From assembly GCA_020432045.1 (NCBI GenBank), contig JAGQHB010000075.1, forward strand, positions 42,579 through 106,578: DNA of 64,000 nt, read 5' to 3'. The notes under the pieces were generated by a model that searched no databases, was not told the DNA's origin, and saw nothing but the letters and a program-made list of their open reading frames with translations. How positions within the stretch are numbered: the first letter of the stretch is position 1; each line of letters begins with the position of its first letter. Both the position numbers and the translations under genes were made by a program. The DNA comes from Dehalococcoidia bacterium. Its GTDB lineage: Bacteria; Chloroflexota; Dehalococcoidia; Tepidiformales; Tepidiformaceae. Positions 26,322 through 37,940 of this stretch are shown here, one piece after another.

Positions 26322-26525
26322 CTACCGGGCCTTCTGGTACCGCCGGTTGAACCGCTCCACGCGGCCCGCTGTGTCGATGATGCGCTGCTCGCCCGTGAAG
26401 AACGGGTGGCACACATTGCAGACATCCAGGTGCATCGCCGATCGGGTCGAACGAGTTTCGAACTCGCTCCCGCAGCTGCACTTTATGGTTGCCGTTTCGT
26501 ACTTGGGGTGCAGGTTGTCCTTCAT
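26322..26525 (-). CDS. rpmE: Ribosomal protein L31 (zinc-binding type)
   Basis: 67 residues, the usual size for L31. Begins [19 protein letters not shown] and ends with [13 protein letters not shown]. Two cysteine pairs (C-S-C and C-N-V-C in the middle) form the zinc site of the C+ paralogue, which sequesters zinc and can be replaced by a C- form under zinc limitation. It follows rpmA on the same strand by 15 bp and ends at a strong terminator. Confidence 0.96.
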   Translation of the reverse strand: MKDNLHPKYETATIKCSCGSEFETRSTRSAMHLDVCNVCHPFFTGEQRIIDTAGRVERFNRRYQKAR

Positions 26526-26540
26526 GTCTCTTTCCGCTGA

Positions 26541-26804
26541 CTAACTTGCCGCCGCGTAGACGCTCACCTTTTTGCGGCGTCCCTTGGCGAACGGTTCGAA
26601 CTTCACCTGGCCGTCGATCACCGCATAGATCGTGTGGTCGCGTCCGAGGCCCACGTTGCTGCCAGGGTGGAACCGCGTCCCACGCTGGCGGATGATAATT
26701 GAGCCCGGCTTCACCACTTCGCCGTCGAAGTGCTTCACGCCGAGCCGCTGCGACGCGCTATCGCGCCCGTTGCGGGAACTTCCGACACCCTTCTTATGCG
26801 CCAT
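26541..26804 (-). CDS. rpmA: Ribosomal protein L27
   Basis: 87 residues. Starts [16 protein letters not shown] and contains the conserved [17 protein letters not shown] and [14 protein letters not shown] blocks. L27's N-terminus reaches the peptidyl-transferase centre. There is no Firmicutes-type cleavable N-terminal extension; the protein starts directly at AHKKG. It lies 4 bp after rplU, in the usual rplU-rpmA order. Confidence 0.97.
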   Translation of the reverse strand: MAHKKGVGSSRNGRDSASQRLGVKHFDGEVVKPGSIIIRQRGTRFHPGSNVGLGRDHTIYAVIDGQVKFEPFAKGRRKKVSVYAAAS

Positions 26805-26808
26805 CTCG

Positions 26809-27123
26809 CTACCCCTTCGTGATCGACTGTACCACCAACCGGCTCAAATCCTGGCGGTGGCCAAGGATCCGGCGGTAGCGCACTTTGTTCTTGTACTTCA
26901 TGAACCGGAGCTTTGGCGCCCGGTTATGAGCCGTGATCGTCGCTGTAAGCTGTGCGCCTGAAACGAGCGGCGTGCCCACCGTTGTGCTTGCCTCATCAAG
27001 GAGCATCAGCACGTCGGCGAACACGACCGTATCACCGGGCTCTCCGGCAATCCGGCTTACTTCGAACTCCTGCCCTTCACCCAGGCGCAGCTGGCGCCCA
27101 TCGGCGCGAATGATCGCTTCCAT
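26809..27123 (-). CDS. rplU: Ribosomal protein L21
   Basis: 104 residues. Family pattern: [22 protein letters not shown], then VLMLLD and the C-terminal [24 protein letters not shown], which is the L21 signature. ATG 27123 has GGAGAG five bases upstream; an in-frame start further out (27195) has no homology. First gene of rplU-rpmA-rpmE. Confidence 0.95.
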   Translation of the reverse strand: MEAIIRADGRQLRLGEGQEFEVSRIAGEPGDTVVFADVLMLLDEASTTVGTPLVSGAQLTATITAHNRAPKLRFMKYKNKVRYRRILGHRQDLSRLVVQSITKG

Positions 27124-27243
27124 TGCTTCTCTCCGTATTCGGTGGACAAACACCAATGCTAGTCGCAGACAAAGCCGACGGTCAACGCAGGCCAATTCTG
27201 CGCGCGCCGCCGGCCTTTTCTCAGTGTTGGTTCGTTGCCGGGT

Positions 27244-29256
<2,013 letters not shown>

Positions 29257-29290
29257 CGGCAACTCCGGGGCAGTTGTCAGCCCTTCAGCG

Positions 29291-29296
29291 AGTATA
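29291..29296 (-). promoter_or_regulatory. -10 element of ftsH
   Basis: TATACT on the minus strand, 35 bp before the TTG start at 29256. Five of six bases match TATAAT. It lies inside the longest open frame, which argues against upstream starts. Confidence 0.5.
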
Positions 29297-29475
29297 GCAG
29301 ACGCTCCAAGCGGGCCGGTAAGCGCGCTTAACAGCTTCCGGTGCCTGCCGGAAGTTCGCATCACCACTAACTACGGCGGCCCGGGCCACTCCCGCCAGCC
29401 CATCTTGAGCGCCGGTGTCTGGTACGATTTTCGCGGCGCGGGCCTGTCCGCGCGAATTTGCTGGAGTGGGTGTAC

Positions 29476-30126
29476 ATGAAGATCGCGTTCGTCGGTGGCA
29501 CCGGTCCCGAAGGAATCGGCCTCGCTATGCGCATGGCCCGCGCCGGTCACAGCATCGCAATTGGCTCGCGCTCAACTGAACGCGGCGAAGAGGGGGCCGC
29601 CAAAGTTCGCGAGGTGGTTCCTGCCGCAGCAGCCTCCGGTGGCGACAACCTAACCGTCGTCGCCGGCGCCGATGTCGTCTTCCTCACCTTTCCCTACAGC
29701 GGACAGCAGACAACACTCGCTGCGCTCGGCTCCGCCCTCGATGGCAAGGTCGTCTGCAACGTCGCCGCACCGCTCGAATTTAAACAGGGTGTCGGTGCGG
29801 TCGCACTCAGCGTCGAAGGCAATAGTGCCCTCCAGGAAGCGATCGCCCAGCTTCCCGGTGCCCGGATCGTCTCGGCATTCCAAAACCTGAGTGCTGAAGA
29901 ACTCCAACAGCTCGATCATCCGATCGAAGCTGACGTCCTCGTCTGTGGCCGTGATGCCGAGGCCAAAGAGATCGTCATTGGCCTCGCCAACCAGATTGAA
30001 GGCGTCCGCGGCATCGATGCTGGTGGCCCTTCTCAATCTCGCTACGTCGAAATGCTGACCTCGTTGCTGATCAACCTCAACCGCAAGCACAAGACGCAGA
30101 CCGCGATCCGCATCGTCGGCATCTAG
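29476..30126 (+). CDS. npdG: F420H2:NADP+ oxidoreductase (NADPH-dependent F420 reductase)
   Basis: 216 residues. Transfers hydride between coenzyme F420 and NADP. The Rossmann dinucleotide motif sits at the N-terminus (KIAFVGGTGPEGIGLAMRMARAGH), followed by IAIGSRSTERGEEGA, where the Ser-Arg-Ser-Thr turn suits NADP phosphate binding. VFLTFPYSGQQTTL and the C-terminal GGPSQSRYVEMLTSLLINLNRKH match the npdG family. ATG 29476 is chosen; GGAGTGGG lies just upstream. cofE follows 34 bp downstream, tying the enzyme to F420 synthesis. Confidence 0.9.
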   Translation: MKIAFVGGTGPEGIGLAMRMARAGHSIAIGSRSTERGEEGAAKVREVVPAAAASGGDNLTVVAGADVVFLTFPYSGQQTTLAALGSALDGKVVCNVAAPLEFKQGVGAVALSVEGNSALQEAIAQLPGARIVSAFQNLSAEELQQLDHPIEADVLVCGRDAEAKEIVIGLANQIEGVRGIDAGGPSQSRYVEMLTSLLINLNRKHKTQTAIRIVGI

Positions 30127-30160
30127 CACTCATCGCGAACCGCCAGAGGAGGCGTCGAGC

Positions 30161-30913
30161 ATGCCAGGACTCCAGGTCTTCCCCGTTCCCGGTCTGCCCG
30201 AGATCACCCCCGGTGCAGATCTTGCTGAAATGATTGTTGCTGCCGCCTCGGCTGCCGGGACGCCGCTTGCATCTGGTGATGTGGTCATTATTACGTCGAA
30301 AATCGTATCCAAGGCCGAGGGCCGCACCGTGGAGCTGGCTGACGTCGATGTCTCGCCATTCGCGCGCCAGTACGCTGAAAAGTGGGAAAAAGACCCGGCA
30401 GTCATCGAAATCGTCCTCCGCGAGGCGAGGCGTGTAGTCCGCCAGGTTGGTCCGGTCCTCATTACCGAGACACACCACGGTTTCGTCTGCGCCAACAGCG
30501 GCGTTGACCAGTCCAGTTCTGGAGCCCATGGCCGCGCCGTCCTTCTCCCGGAAGACCCCGACGCCAGCGCTCGGGGCTACAGGGATGCTTTCCGAGCCGC
30601 CGGCCTCGACATCGCCGTCATCGTCTCCGACACCTTTGGCCGCCCCTGGCGCGAGGCTCAGACTGACATCGCAATTGGCATCGCCGGCATGAACCCGGTC
30701 TACAGCTACATCGGCCAGGTCGACCCGCACGGCCATGAATTCCGTGTGCAGGTCCTCTGCCACGCCGACGAGCTCGCCGGTGCCGCCGAGCTTGTCAAAG
30801 GCAATATCAGCCGCGTCCCCGTTGCCGTTATCCGCGGCCACCAGTGGGAACCTGATGAAGACGCGACCATGAAGCTCGTCCTCCGCGAAAGCGAGCGTGA
30901 CCTCTTCCGCTGA
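30161..30913 (+). CDS. cofE: Coenzyme F420-0:L-glutamate ligase
   Basis: 250 residues, the length of stand-alone CofE. Adds gamma-linked glutamates to F420-0 using GTP. Conserved stretches: GDVVIITSKIVSKAEGR near the N-terminus, ITETHHGFVCANSGVDQSS, LLPEDPDASARG, VIVSDTFGRPWREAQTDIAIG and HADELAGAAELVKGN. In mycobacteria the enzyme (FbiB) carries an extra flavin domain; here it does not. An SD (AGAGGAGG) precedes the ATG. Co-transcribed with npdG. Confidence 0.95.
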   Translation: MPGLQVFPVPGLPEITPGADLAEMIVAAASAAGTPLASGDVVIITSKIVSKAEGRTVELADVDVSPFARQYAEKWEKDPAVIEIVLREARRVVRQVGPVLITETHHGFVCANSGVDQSSSGAHGRAVLLPEDPDASARGYRDAFRAAGLDIAVIVSDTFGRPWREAQTDIAIGIAGMNPVYSYIGQVDPHGHEFRVQVLCHADELAGAAELVKGNISRVPVAVIRGHQWEPDEDATMKLVLRESERDLFR

Positions 30914-30995
30914 CGCCGGACCTGCCGGAATCGGCTACTTGCGCTGCTCCCGGCCGCCGGTAGGCTTCGCCTCAGCCCAGGCGGAGCTCGCATCT

Positions 30996-32738
30996 ATGCC
31001 ACTGCTCAATGTTCGCGTCGAACGTAACGTGCCCGTCCCCATGAGAGACGGGACCGTGCTCCGCGCCGACGTGTTTCGACCGGAGACTGAAGGCCGCTAC
31101 CCCGTCCTCCTCAGCCGCACCCCCTACGACAAGTCTTCCAACGGCACCGCCTACGGATGGATGCAGCCGATCCGCCCCGCCAGCGAGGGCTACGTTGTCG
31201 TCGTCCAGGACGTAAGGGGCCGTTTTGAATCCGGCGGCACGTTCCAACCCTTCCACCAGGAGGTTAACGACGGTTTCGACAGCGTGGAGTGGGCTGCCAT
31301 TCAGCCGTGGAGCAACGGCCGCGTCGGTATGTATGGACTCAGCTACCTCGGTGCGACCCAGTGGCTCGCCGCGTCCGCGACGCCTCCTAACCTCCAGTGT
31401 ATGCTCCCCGGTCTCACTGGCTCGGACTTCCTCGACGGATGGACGTACCAGGGCGGTGCGCTTGTCCTCGGCTTCAACCTCATGTGGTCGCTGGCAATGC
31501 TTGGCTTGCCGGAGGTTCTCCGGGCTGAAGCGACGCCTCATCAACGACAGGCCGCCCTCCAGGCCATTCAGGGCGTTATTCAGGACCACTGGGGTGCCCT
31601 TACGACGCTGCCGCTGGCCGAGGTCCCGGCCCTCCAGCACGAAATTGTCGCTCCCTACTACCGGGAATGGCTCGCCCACCCGCAGCGCGACGCTTTCTGG
31701 GAGTCCGTCACCGTCGAATCCGCCCACCCCCGCGTCCACGTGCCGTCGCTCAACCTAGGCGGCTGGTACGACCTGTTCATTCGCGGGACGCTTCGGAACT
31801 TCACCGGAATGCGGGAGAACGGCGCCACCAGCCGCGCTCGTGAAGGTCAGCGCCTTGTCATCGGACCCTGGTCCCATGGCACGCAGCTTGGTGGCCGCAC
31901 CGGCAACCGCGTGTTTGGTGCGTCAGCCGCCCTGCTCCTCGATGACCTCCACATGCGCTGGTTCGATCACTGGCTGAAAGATGCCCAGAACGGCGTCGAA
32001 ACCGGCAGGGCAGTGCGTGTCTTCACCATGGGCATGAACCAGTGGCACGAATACGACGCGTGGCCCCCCGCCGAGGCAGTGCCATCTCGCTACTACCTCC
32101 ATAGCAACGGCTTCGCCGCAACCGCCGCCGGAGACGGTGCGTTGTCCCCGGAAGCGCCCGGCGCCGAGCGTCCCGACCACTTCGTCTTCGATCCGCTCAA
32201 CCCCGTCCCCACGGTTGGCGGCCCCCTGTTTCCTGCGCCAATCGACGTCCCGCCCGGACCATTCGACCAGTCGGACGTCGAGCGTCGCCCCGATGTCCTT
32301 TGCTACTCAACACCGGTCCTGGATTGCGACCTCGAAGTCGTCGGTCCGGTGCAGGTCAGCCTCTGGGTCTCGTCTACCGCCCGTGACACGGATTTCACCG
32401 CCAAGCTCGTGGATGTGGAGCCAGGCGGCGTCGCCTGGAACCTGTGCGACGGCGTCCTCCGCACTCGCTACCGGGACGGCTACGCTCAGGAGTCGTATCT
32501 TGAACCTGGTGTCCCCGCCCATCTTGAAATCGATCTTGCAGGTACGGCTAACGTCTTCCGCGCGGGACACCGGATGCGGTTAGAGATCAGCAGCTCGAAC
32601 TTTCCCCGCTTCGACCGCAATACCAACACCGGTGCAATCATCGCCACGGATGCCGCCGTCGTTGTGGCCACCAACACCGTCCTCCACGATGCCTCTCATC
32701 CCAGCTGCCTGCAGCTCCACGTGATGCCAGCCCGATGA
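30996..32738 (+). CDS. CocE/NonD family serine hydrolase
   Basis: 580 residues. Alpha/beta hydrolase related to cocaine esterase and X-Pro dipeptidyl peptidases. The N-terminal half holds MRDGTVLRADVFRP and the nucleophile elbow YGLSYLGATQW (Ser). IGPWSHG supplies the catalytic His region. The C-terminal jelly-roll (VGPVQVSLWVSSTARDTDFTAKLVDVEP, then RMRLEISSSNFPRFDRN) is the X-Pro-type C-terminal domain. ATG 30996 is preferred over a GTG at 30897 that overlaps cofE. It overlaps dut by four bases (ATGA). The substrate is unknown; no signal peptide is evident. Confidence 0.88.
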   Translation: MPLLNVRVERNVPVPMRDGTVLRADVFRPETEGRYPVLLSRTPYDKSSNGTAYGWMQPIRPASEGYVVVVQDVRGRFESGGTFQPFHQEVNDGFDSVEWAAIQPWSNGRVGMYGLSYLGATQWLAASATPPNLQCMLPGLTGSDFLDGWTYQGGALVLGFNLMWSLAMLGLPEVLRAEATPHQRQAALQAIQGVIQDHWGALTTLPLAEVPALQHEIVAPYYREWLAHPQRDAFWESVTVESAHPRVHVPSLNLGGWYDLFIRGTLRNFTGMRENGATSRAREGQRLVIGPWSHGTQLGGRTGNRVFGASAALLLDDLHMRWFDHWLKDAQNGVETGRAVRVFTMGMNQWHEYDAWPPAEAVPSRYYLHSNGFAATAAGDGALSPEAPGAERPDHFVFDPLNPVPTVGGPLFPAPIDVPPGPFDQSDVERRPDVLCYSTPVLDCDLEVVGPVQVSLWVSSTARDTDFTAKLVDVEPGGVAWNLCDGVLRTRYRDGYAQESYLEPGVPAHLEIDLAGTANVFRAGHRMRLEISSSNFPRFDRNTNTGAIIATDAAVVVATNTVLHDASHPSCLQLHVMPAR

Positions 32739-33169
32739 CCGAAACGATCCGCGTCAAACTCCTGCGCGAAAGCGCTCAACTCCCGCGTAGGGCGACCACC
32801 TCTGCTTCGGGATATGACATCCACGCTTGCCTCCATGGCCTCAGCGTGACCCTTTCGCAGACTCCTACCCTCGTTCCCACCGGGCTCGCGCTCGAAGTGC
32901 CTGCCGGGCTGGATGCCCAGCTTCGGCCCCGCAGCGGCCTCGCCCGCCACGGGGTCCTCTCGACCTTCGGGACCCTCGATGCCGACTATCGAGGCGAGTT
33001 GATGATCGCCCTGTACTGCACAGCACCGGGTATCGAATACACCGTCCACGACGGAGACCGCATCGCCCAACTAGTGATCACACGCCTGGCCGATGTCGCC
33101 TTTGAATTTGCAGACCAACTTTCGGAGACGGCCCGTGGGGAAGGCGGTCACGGAAGCACGGGCCGATGA
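32735..33169 (+). CDS. dut: dUTP diphosphatase
   Basis: 144 residues. Hydrolyses dUTP to dUMP, keeping uracil out of DNA. The five trimeric-dUTPase motifs can be read in order: SASGYDIHA, RPRSGLA, GTLDADYRGE (with the catalytic Asp), RIAQLVI and the C-terminal GEGGHGSTGR arm, which closes over the substrate. The start codon overlaps the stop of the hydrolase gene (ATGA). Confidence 0.94.
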   Translation: MTETIRVKLLRESAQLPRRATTSASGYDIHACLHGLSVTLSQTPTLVPTGLALEVPAGLDAQLRPRSGLARHGVLSTFGTLDADYRGELMIALYCTAPGIEYTVHDGDRIAQLVITRLADVAFEFADQLSETARGEGGHGSTGR

Positions 33170-33260
33170 GCCGGGCGGGACATGTCCTCCGGACGGTGCC
33201 GGTAGCCTGCAAGATGTCTCGCCGGTATCTTTTCAAGGTTAGTCTTCAGAGGTTCAGACG

Positions 33261-33614
33261 ATGTCATACGAACTTGATGCCCTCATCCCGAATCAGCCAG
33301 TCAAAGAGAACGTCCCCGATTTTGGGTCCGGTGATACCGTCCGCGTCCATGCCAAGGTCGTCGAGGGTGACAAGGAGCGCATCCAGGTCTTCGAAGGCGT
33401 CGTCATTCGAAAGCGCCGCAAGGGCCTGGTCTCTAACTTCACCGTCCGAAAACTTGCGAGTGGAGTTGGCGTCGAACGGACCTTCCCTCTGAACAGTCCC
33501 CGCGTGGACAAAATCGAGGTCATGCGCCGCGGCAAGGTCCGCCGCAAGAACCTCTACTACCTGCGTGGCCTCACCGGCAAAGCCGCTCGCATCAAAGAAA
33601 AGCGCTCGTTCTAA
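33261..33614 (+). CDS. rplS: Ribosomal protein L19
   Basis: 117 residues, normal for L19, which sits at the 30S-50S interface. Conserved segments: [59 protein letters not shown] and [22 protein letters not shown]. It is separated from dut by 91 bp, so it probably has its own promoter (TATCTT about 35 bp upstream of the ATG is a possible -10). rpsP, rimM and trmD, frequent partners, are absent. Confidence 0.97.
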   Translation: MSYELDALIPNQPVKENVPDFGSGDTVRVHAKVVEGDKERIQVFEGVVIRKRRKGLVSNFTVRKLASGVGVERTFPLNSPRVDKIEVMRRGKVRRKNLYYLRGLTGKAARIKEKRSF

Positions 33615-33709
33615 GGTTCCTACCGGGCTCCCGCACAAAGTAGTTTGCGTTGCCCAAACGGTAAGCGTAGGCTGCCGTTCGTCCGGCTGGACGCCGGCGG
33701 AGGCCGACC

Positions 33710-35407
33710 GTGGGTGCCCCTTCAAGTCCAGCTCGTCCGCTTGGCGAAACCCTTGACCGGCGGCAAAAGCTTCTGCTCGTCCTCTCCCTCCAGACCGCGC
33801 TCTTCGTAAGCGCACTCAACCAGTCCGTTGTCGCCACCGCGATCCCCCGCATTCTCGCGGACCTGAACGGTTACGAGATGCTCGCGTGGGTGTTTACGAT
33901 CTACATGGTCGCGTCCACCGTCGTTGTCCTCCCCGTCGGCCGCCTTTCCGATATGTTCGGCCGCAAGAGCTTCATCCTCGCCGGCGTCGCGACGTTCATG
34001 CTCGGCTCGCTCGCTTGCGGCCTCGCCCAGTCCATGCCTCAGCTCATCGGAGCCCGCGCCGTTCAGGGGATCGGCGGTGGCATCATCTTCTCCTCAGTCT
34101 TCGCTGTGCTTGGTGACCTTTTCCCGCCCACAGAGCGTGCCAAATATATGGGCCTCTTCACCGGCACGTTCACCGTGGCCAGCGTCATCGGGCCCACCAT
34201 CGGCGGGCTTCTCACCGATCACGTCGGCTGGCGCTGGTGCTTCTACCTGAGCGTCCCCGTTGCCCTGATGGCCCTCGCCTTCATCATGCGCAACCTCCCG
34301 GAACCTCCCAAGAAGGGTGGCCGCCTTGCCAACATCGACCTCGTCGGCTCAATGCTGCTTACCTTTGCGACCATTTCGCTGCTCATCGGCCTGTCCTGGT
34401 CCGGGAAGGCGAACGGCTGGGGCTCGGGCCAGACGCTCGGCCTTTTTGCGAGCGCCGCCGTTTTTACAATCCTCTTTGGCTTCCAGGAACGGCGTCACCC
34501 GGCGCCCATCTTTCCGCTCTCGCTCTTCCGAAACCGTGAATTCGTGCTCGCCAACGTCATCGTCATGCTCATCGGCGCGGGTGGCTTCGGTGCGATCCAG
34601 TATCTCCCGACGTTCGTCCAGATCTCACTTGGGGCCACCGCTACCGCCTCCGGGATGGTGACGACGCCGCAGTCGGTCGGCATGTTTGTCGCCAGTATCG
34701 TCGGTGGCACCATGCTCTCGCGCTCCGGCCACTACCGTCGCCAGCTCCTCCTTGGCGGGTCGCTCATCCTCGTCGGGACCCTCCTCGTGAGGACCCTCGA
34801 TGTTGGCGAGCCCACGTGGCACGTTGCGTTCTTCATGATCATCTACGGCCTTGGCTCCGGCCTCGTGATGCCTACCATGGGTGTCGTCGTCCAGAACGTC
34901 GTCTCGCACAGCCTCCTCGGTGTCGCAACAAGTGCCCGCCAGTTCTTCATGCAGATGGGCAATGTGCTCGGTGCGGCGATCTTTGGTGTCGTCCTGGTCA
35001 GTTCCTACGGCGCCGCGTTCGAAAGGGACGCCCCCGCATTATTGAAGCAGGAACTCTCAGCGGAGATCTACGCGGAATTCGACGACCCAACCGTATCCCT
35101 CGATAGCCGCCGTTTCGCTCCAGTCGAAGAGGCTGTGCTCGCCATCCCCGATGGAGAATTCCTTCTCGCAGCCACCCTCGCCACCCAGCGGGATGCCGTG
35201 AAGATCGCAATTCACGACATCTTCCTCGGCTCCGCGGCCCTCGCCGTCGTCGCCCTTATCCTCGTCGTGCTGATGAAGGAGATACCACTGCGGCGCACTT
35301 TCGATGCCCCCGCGCCTGGAGAAGTGCCTGCACCGGTTACGACGTCGACTCGGACATCCCCCGCTGGACGGCTTCGCGTTCCCGCATTCCGCAGGACGCG
35401 CTCTTAG
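33710..35407 (+). CDS. MFS drug/efflux transporter, DHA2 (14-TM EmrB/QacA) family
   Basis: 565 residues with about 14 membrane segments. Motif A-like LPVGRLSDMFGRKSFI follows TM2. TM4/TM5 region ARAVQGIGGGIIFSS and the motif C-like TVASVIGPTIGGLLTDHVGWRW support antiport activity typical of DHA2 exporters. The C-terminus ends in a charged Pro/Arg-rich tail. GTG 33710 has GGAGG six bases upstream. The stop overlaps the convergent isomerase gene by four bases. Substrates cannot be inferred. Confidence 0.88.
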   Translation: MGAPSSPARPLGETLDRRQKLLLVLSLQTALFVSALNQSVVATAIPRILADLNGYEMLAWVFTIYMVASTVVVLPVGRLSDMFGRKSFILAGVATFMLGSLACGLAQSMPQLIGARAVQGIGGGIIFSSVFAVLGDLFPPTERAKYMGLFTGTFTVASVIGPTIGGLLTDHVGWRWCFYLSVPVALMALAFIMRNLPEPPKKGGRLANIDLVGSMLLTFATISLLIGLSWSGKANGWGSGQTLGLFASAAVFTILFGFQERRHPAPIFPLSLFRNREFVLANVIVMLIGAGGFGAIQYLPTFVQISLGATATASGMVTTPQSVGMFVASIVGGTMLSRSGHYRRQLLLGGSLILVGTLLVRTLDVGEPTWHVAFFMIIYGLGSGLVMPTMGVVVQNVVSHSLLGVATSARQFFMQMGNVLGAAIFGVVLVSSYGAAFERDAPALLKQELSAEIYAEFDDPTVSLDSRRFAPVEEAVLAIPDGEFLLAATLATQRDAVKIAIHDIFLGSAALAVVALILVVLMKEIPLRRTFDAPAPGEVPAPVTTSTRTSPAGRLRVPAFRRTRS

Positions 35408-36516
35408 TCCGTCTCGGCAGCCCGCGCGCCTCGGATCGTCTCAATCTGAGGGATCGGCGTCGGGTCGAACCCCGTCGCCATTGCCAGGTAGCACGAAACG
35501 TAGTCACCCCATGCGGTCGCGACCAGCAGGTCTCCGAGCGTGCTACCCCCATCTACCTGGATGCGATGTACCGGCACGCCCGCTGCTCCGAACTGCTCTG
35601 CCACCACGGCAAACCGTGCGGTCACCGTTGGATGCACTCGCGGCGATTCGAGCGTCACCAACGCCGTTGTGCGTGCATGGGCAGCGGCCGTGCTGAGCCC
35701 AACCACGAGGTTGTGTCCCGCTTCCGGCAGCGTCTCCGCCGAACTCAGGCTCTTCCCGTTTTCGGCTAGCTGATTCTTAAATCGAACTGCGGCCGCAGAG
35801 AGATGCTCTCCTCCAATAACGATCGGCCGCCGTCCGGCCAGTGCCACGGCCAGCTGCTTCGCTTCGTTCACCGCCATCGGGACGCTGGGGTTGAGCGACG
35901 ACTCCACGATGCGGCTATGGGCGCCTGCAGCCTGGCTCACCAGCTCCCCCACGTGCGGCACGAGGTCGAGCCGCTCTGCTATCCGAAGCAGCGGTGCCAG
36001 CGTGTGGACGGTGGTCGCCCTTGGAGCAGCAGCGTACGAGATCTTCCAGAGCGGCCAGCGGTTCTTCTTCGCTTTGGTTGCGAGCTTCCCGCCGCTCGTG
36101 ATCGCCACCAGCGAAGCACCCATCCGCCGCGCTTCCTCGCACGCCTCCAGCGTTTCATCCGTTTTCCCACTGTAGGAACACGCGACCACCAGCGAGCCTT
36201 CCCGCGCCCACCGTGGCAGCCGGAACCCCTGTACGACTTCGACCGGGATACGCGACGTCTCCCGGCAGACTGCCGTGAGGTAGTCGCCGGCAGTTGCCGA
36301 ACCGCCGATGCCAGCGACAACCAGCGCCGTCACGTCGCGCGGAATGCGGTTCAGGTCCGGGATATCGCTCGCCGCCCACGCTCTGCTGAACTCCCACCCA
36401 ACAGCCCGGATATGTTCGAACATTCCGCTTTCATCGCGGTCGTACGTCTCCTCCCGATCCAGTACGAAACTCCCACCACGCGCGCGACGCCGTTGCCTCG
36501 GCGATGCCAGCGTCAC
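35404..36516 (-). CDS. Bifunctional phosphoglucose/phosphomannose isomerase (SIS-domain)
   Basis: 370 residues with two SIS sugar-isomerase domains. Interconverts fructose-6-P with glucose-6-P and mannose-6-P. Motifs: VVAGIGGSATAGDYL at the first sugar-phosphate site, VVACSYSGKTDETLEA with the phosphate-binding Ser-Tyr-Ser-Gly, then PIVIGGEHLSAAAVRFKNQLAENGK. The start GTG 36516 overlaps the upstream mutase stop (GTGA). With the mutase and the pyrophosphorylase upstream, it gives a route from fructose-6-P to a nucleotide sugar such as GDP-mannose. Confidence 0.85.
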   Translation of the reverse strand: MTLASPRQRRRARGGSFVLDREETYDRDESGMFEHIRAVGWEFSRAWAASDIPDLNRIPRDVTALVVAGIGGSATAGDYLTAVCRETSRIPVEVVQGFRLPRWAREGSLVVACSYSGKTDETLEACEEARRMGASLVAITSGGKLATKAKKNRWPLWKISYAAAPRATTVHTLAPLLRIAERLDLVPHVGELVSQAAGAHSRIVESSLNPSVPMAVNEAKQLAVALAGRRPIVIGGEHLSAAAVRFKNQLAENGKSLSSAETLPEAGHNLVVGLSTAAAHARTTALVTLESPRVHPTVTARFAVVAEQFGAAGVPVHRIQVDGGSTLGDLLVATAWGDYVSCYLAMATGFDPTPIPQIETIRGARAAETD

Positions 36517-37940
36517 GCCGCACCTGCCATTGCAAGCCCCGCCTGCAGGAGTGGCGCTACCAACGCTTCGTCGGTCACTTCCGTGTACACGCGCAGTAGG
36601 GGTTCGGTACCCGAGAGCCGCAAAAGGAGCCAGCCCTCCGGCACAAAGAACCGCCACCCATCGGTGCGGTCTCTGGACGTCACCGGCCGCCCGGCAAGCT
36701 CCTGCGGGGATGCCGCATCGAGTAGTTGCTTGATCCGCGCATTCGAGCCCGCCTCGAGCTCCTTGTCGATGCGCTCGTAGTAGTGGCGGCCCGTGATCGC
36801 GAACACGTCTTCCAGGAGTTCCGCGGGCCGTTTGCCCGTCCGCGCAATCGCGTCGAGCAGGTAGAGACCGGTAAGCACGCCGTCACGCTCCGGCAAGTGG
36901 CCCCGGAATCCGTAACCACCGCTCTCTTCGCCCCCGATAAGCGCGTTCTCGCTCATCATCAGCGGCCCAATGTGCTTGAAGCCGACAGGCGTTTCGAATA
37001 GCGGGACGCCGTGGTGCTTCGCCAGTAGCGCGGCCATGTTCGTCGTCGTCACCGATTTCACGATCGCGCCGCGTTCGCCTCGAATGCCCAGGAGGTACTC
37101 GACCAGAAGCGCGAACGTCCGCAGCTGGTCGACGAATACGCCCCTTTCGTCTACCAATCCCGCCCGGTCTGCGTCGCCGTCGTTCGCCAACCCCGCGTCG
37201 AAACGCCCGCCTGCGACCAGCGCCAGCAGCTCACCCAGGTTTGGCTCGATCGGCTCCGGAGCCCGGATGCCCGGAAATGCCGGGTTCCGTTCGGCGTGGA
37301 TCTCCGTGACGCGGGTGCTGCCGCCGCCCAGGATCTCGGAGAAAAGGCCCGCACCTGCCCCGTACATCGGGTCCACGGCCACGTTCAGGCCGGCCGATCG
37401 AATCCCACCCACATCGACTCGTTTTTCCAGTGCGTCCAGATACCCCGGGATCGGATCGAACGACTCAATCCCACCTGCGGCCGCGGCCGCTTCCTTCACT
37501 GCGCGGTTCTCTAAGATATCGGGCACGCGACGCTCGATGTCCGCCACGATCTCCGGGCTCGCGCTGCCGCCGTAATGCGGCTTCACTTTGATCCCGTTCC
37601 AATGCGCCGGGTTGTGGCTGCTCGTGACGACGACGCCGCCACAGGCGCCGGATTCGACAATTCTCCAGCTCAGCGCCGGCGTCGGAGCGGGACGGTTCCC
37701 GAGTTGCACCCGGAACCCGTTCGCTACCAGCACGCGGGCTACAGTCGCTGCAAATTCGTCCGAAAGGAACCGCGTGTCGTACCCAACAACGACATGCTTT
37801 TCGCGGCCGTACGTCTCGCCAAAGTGGTCTGCGACCGCCTGCGCACAGGCGCGCACATTCTCGAACGTGAAGTCGTCGGCGATGATCGCACGCCAGCCGT
37901 CAGTCCCAAATCGGACAGGATTTCGGCGTTCATCGCTCAT
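36513..37940 (-). CDS. Phosphomannomutase/phosphoglucomutase
   Basis: 475 residues, alpha-D-phosphohexomutase family. FGTDGWR opens the protein, TSSHNPAHWNG carries the phosphoserine loop, DGDADRAGLVD is the metal-binding loop, GGEESGGYGFRGHLPERDG is the sugar-specificity loop and RLSGTEPLLRVY is the phosphate-binding C-terminus. ATG 37940 (MSDERR) follows GGAGGGAC and overlaps the upstream gene by 11 bp. Whether it prefers mannose-1-P or glucose-1-P is not decided by sequence; the gene pairing favours mannose. Confidence 0.9.
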   Translation of the reverse strand: MSDERRNPVRFGTDGWRAIIADDFTFENVRACAQAVADHFGETYGREKHVVVGYDTRFLSDEFAATVARVLVANGFRVQLGNRPAPTPALSWRIVESGACGGVVVTSSHNPAHWNGIKVKPHYGGSASPEIVADIERRVPDILENRAVKEAAAAAGGIESFDPIPGYLDALEKRVDVGGIRSAGLNVAVDPMYGAGAGLFSEILGGGSTRVTEIHAERNPAFPGIRAPEPIEPNLGELLALVAGGRFDAGLANDGDADRAGLVDERGVFVDQLRTFALLVEYLLGIRGERGAIVKSVTTTNMAALLAKHHGVPLFETPVGFKHIGPLMMSENALIGGEESGGYGFRGHLPERDGVLTGLYLLDAIARTGKRPAELLEDVFAITGRHYYERIDKELEAGSNARIKQLLDAASPQELAGRPVTSRDRTDGWRFFVPEGWLLLRLSGTEPLLRVYTEVTDEALVAPLLQAGLAMAGAA

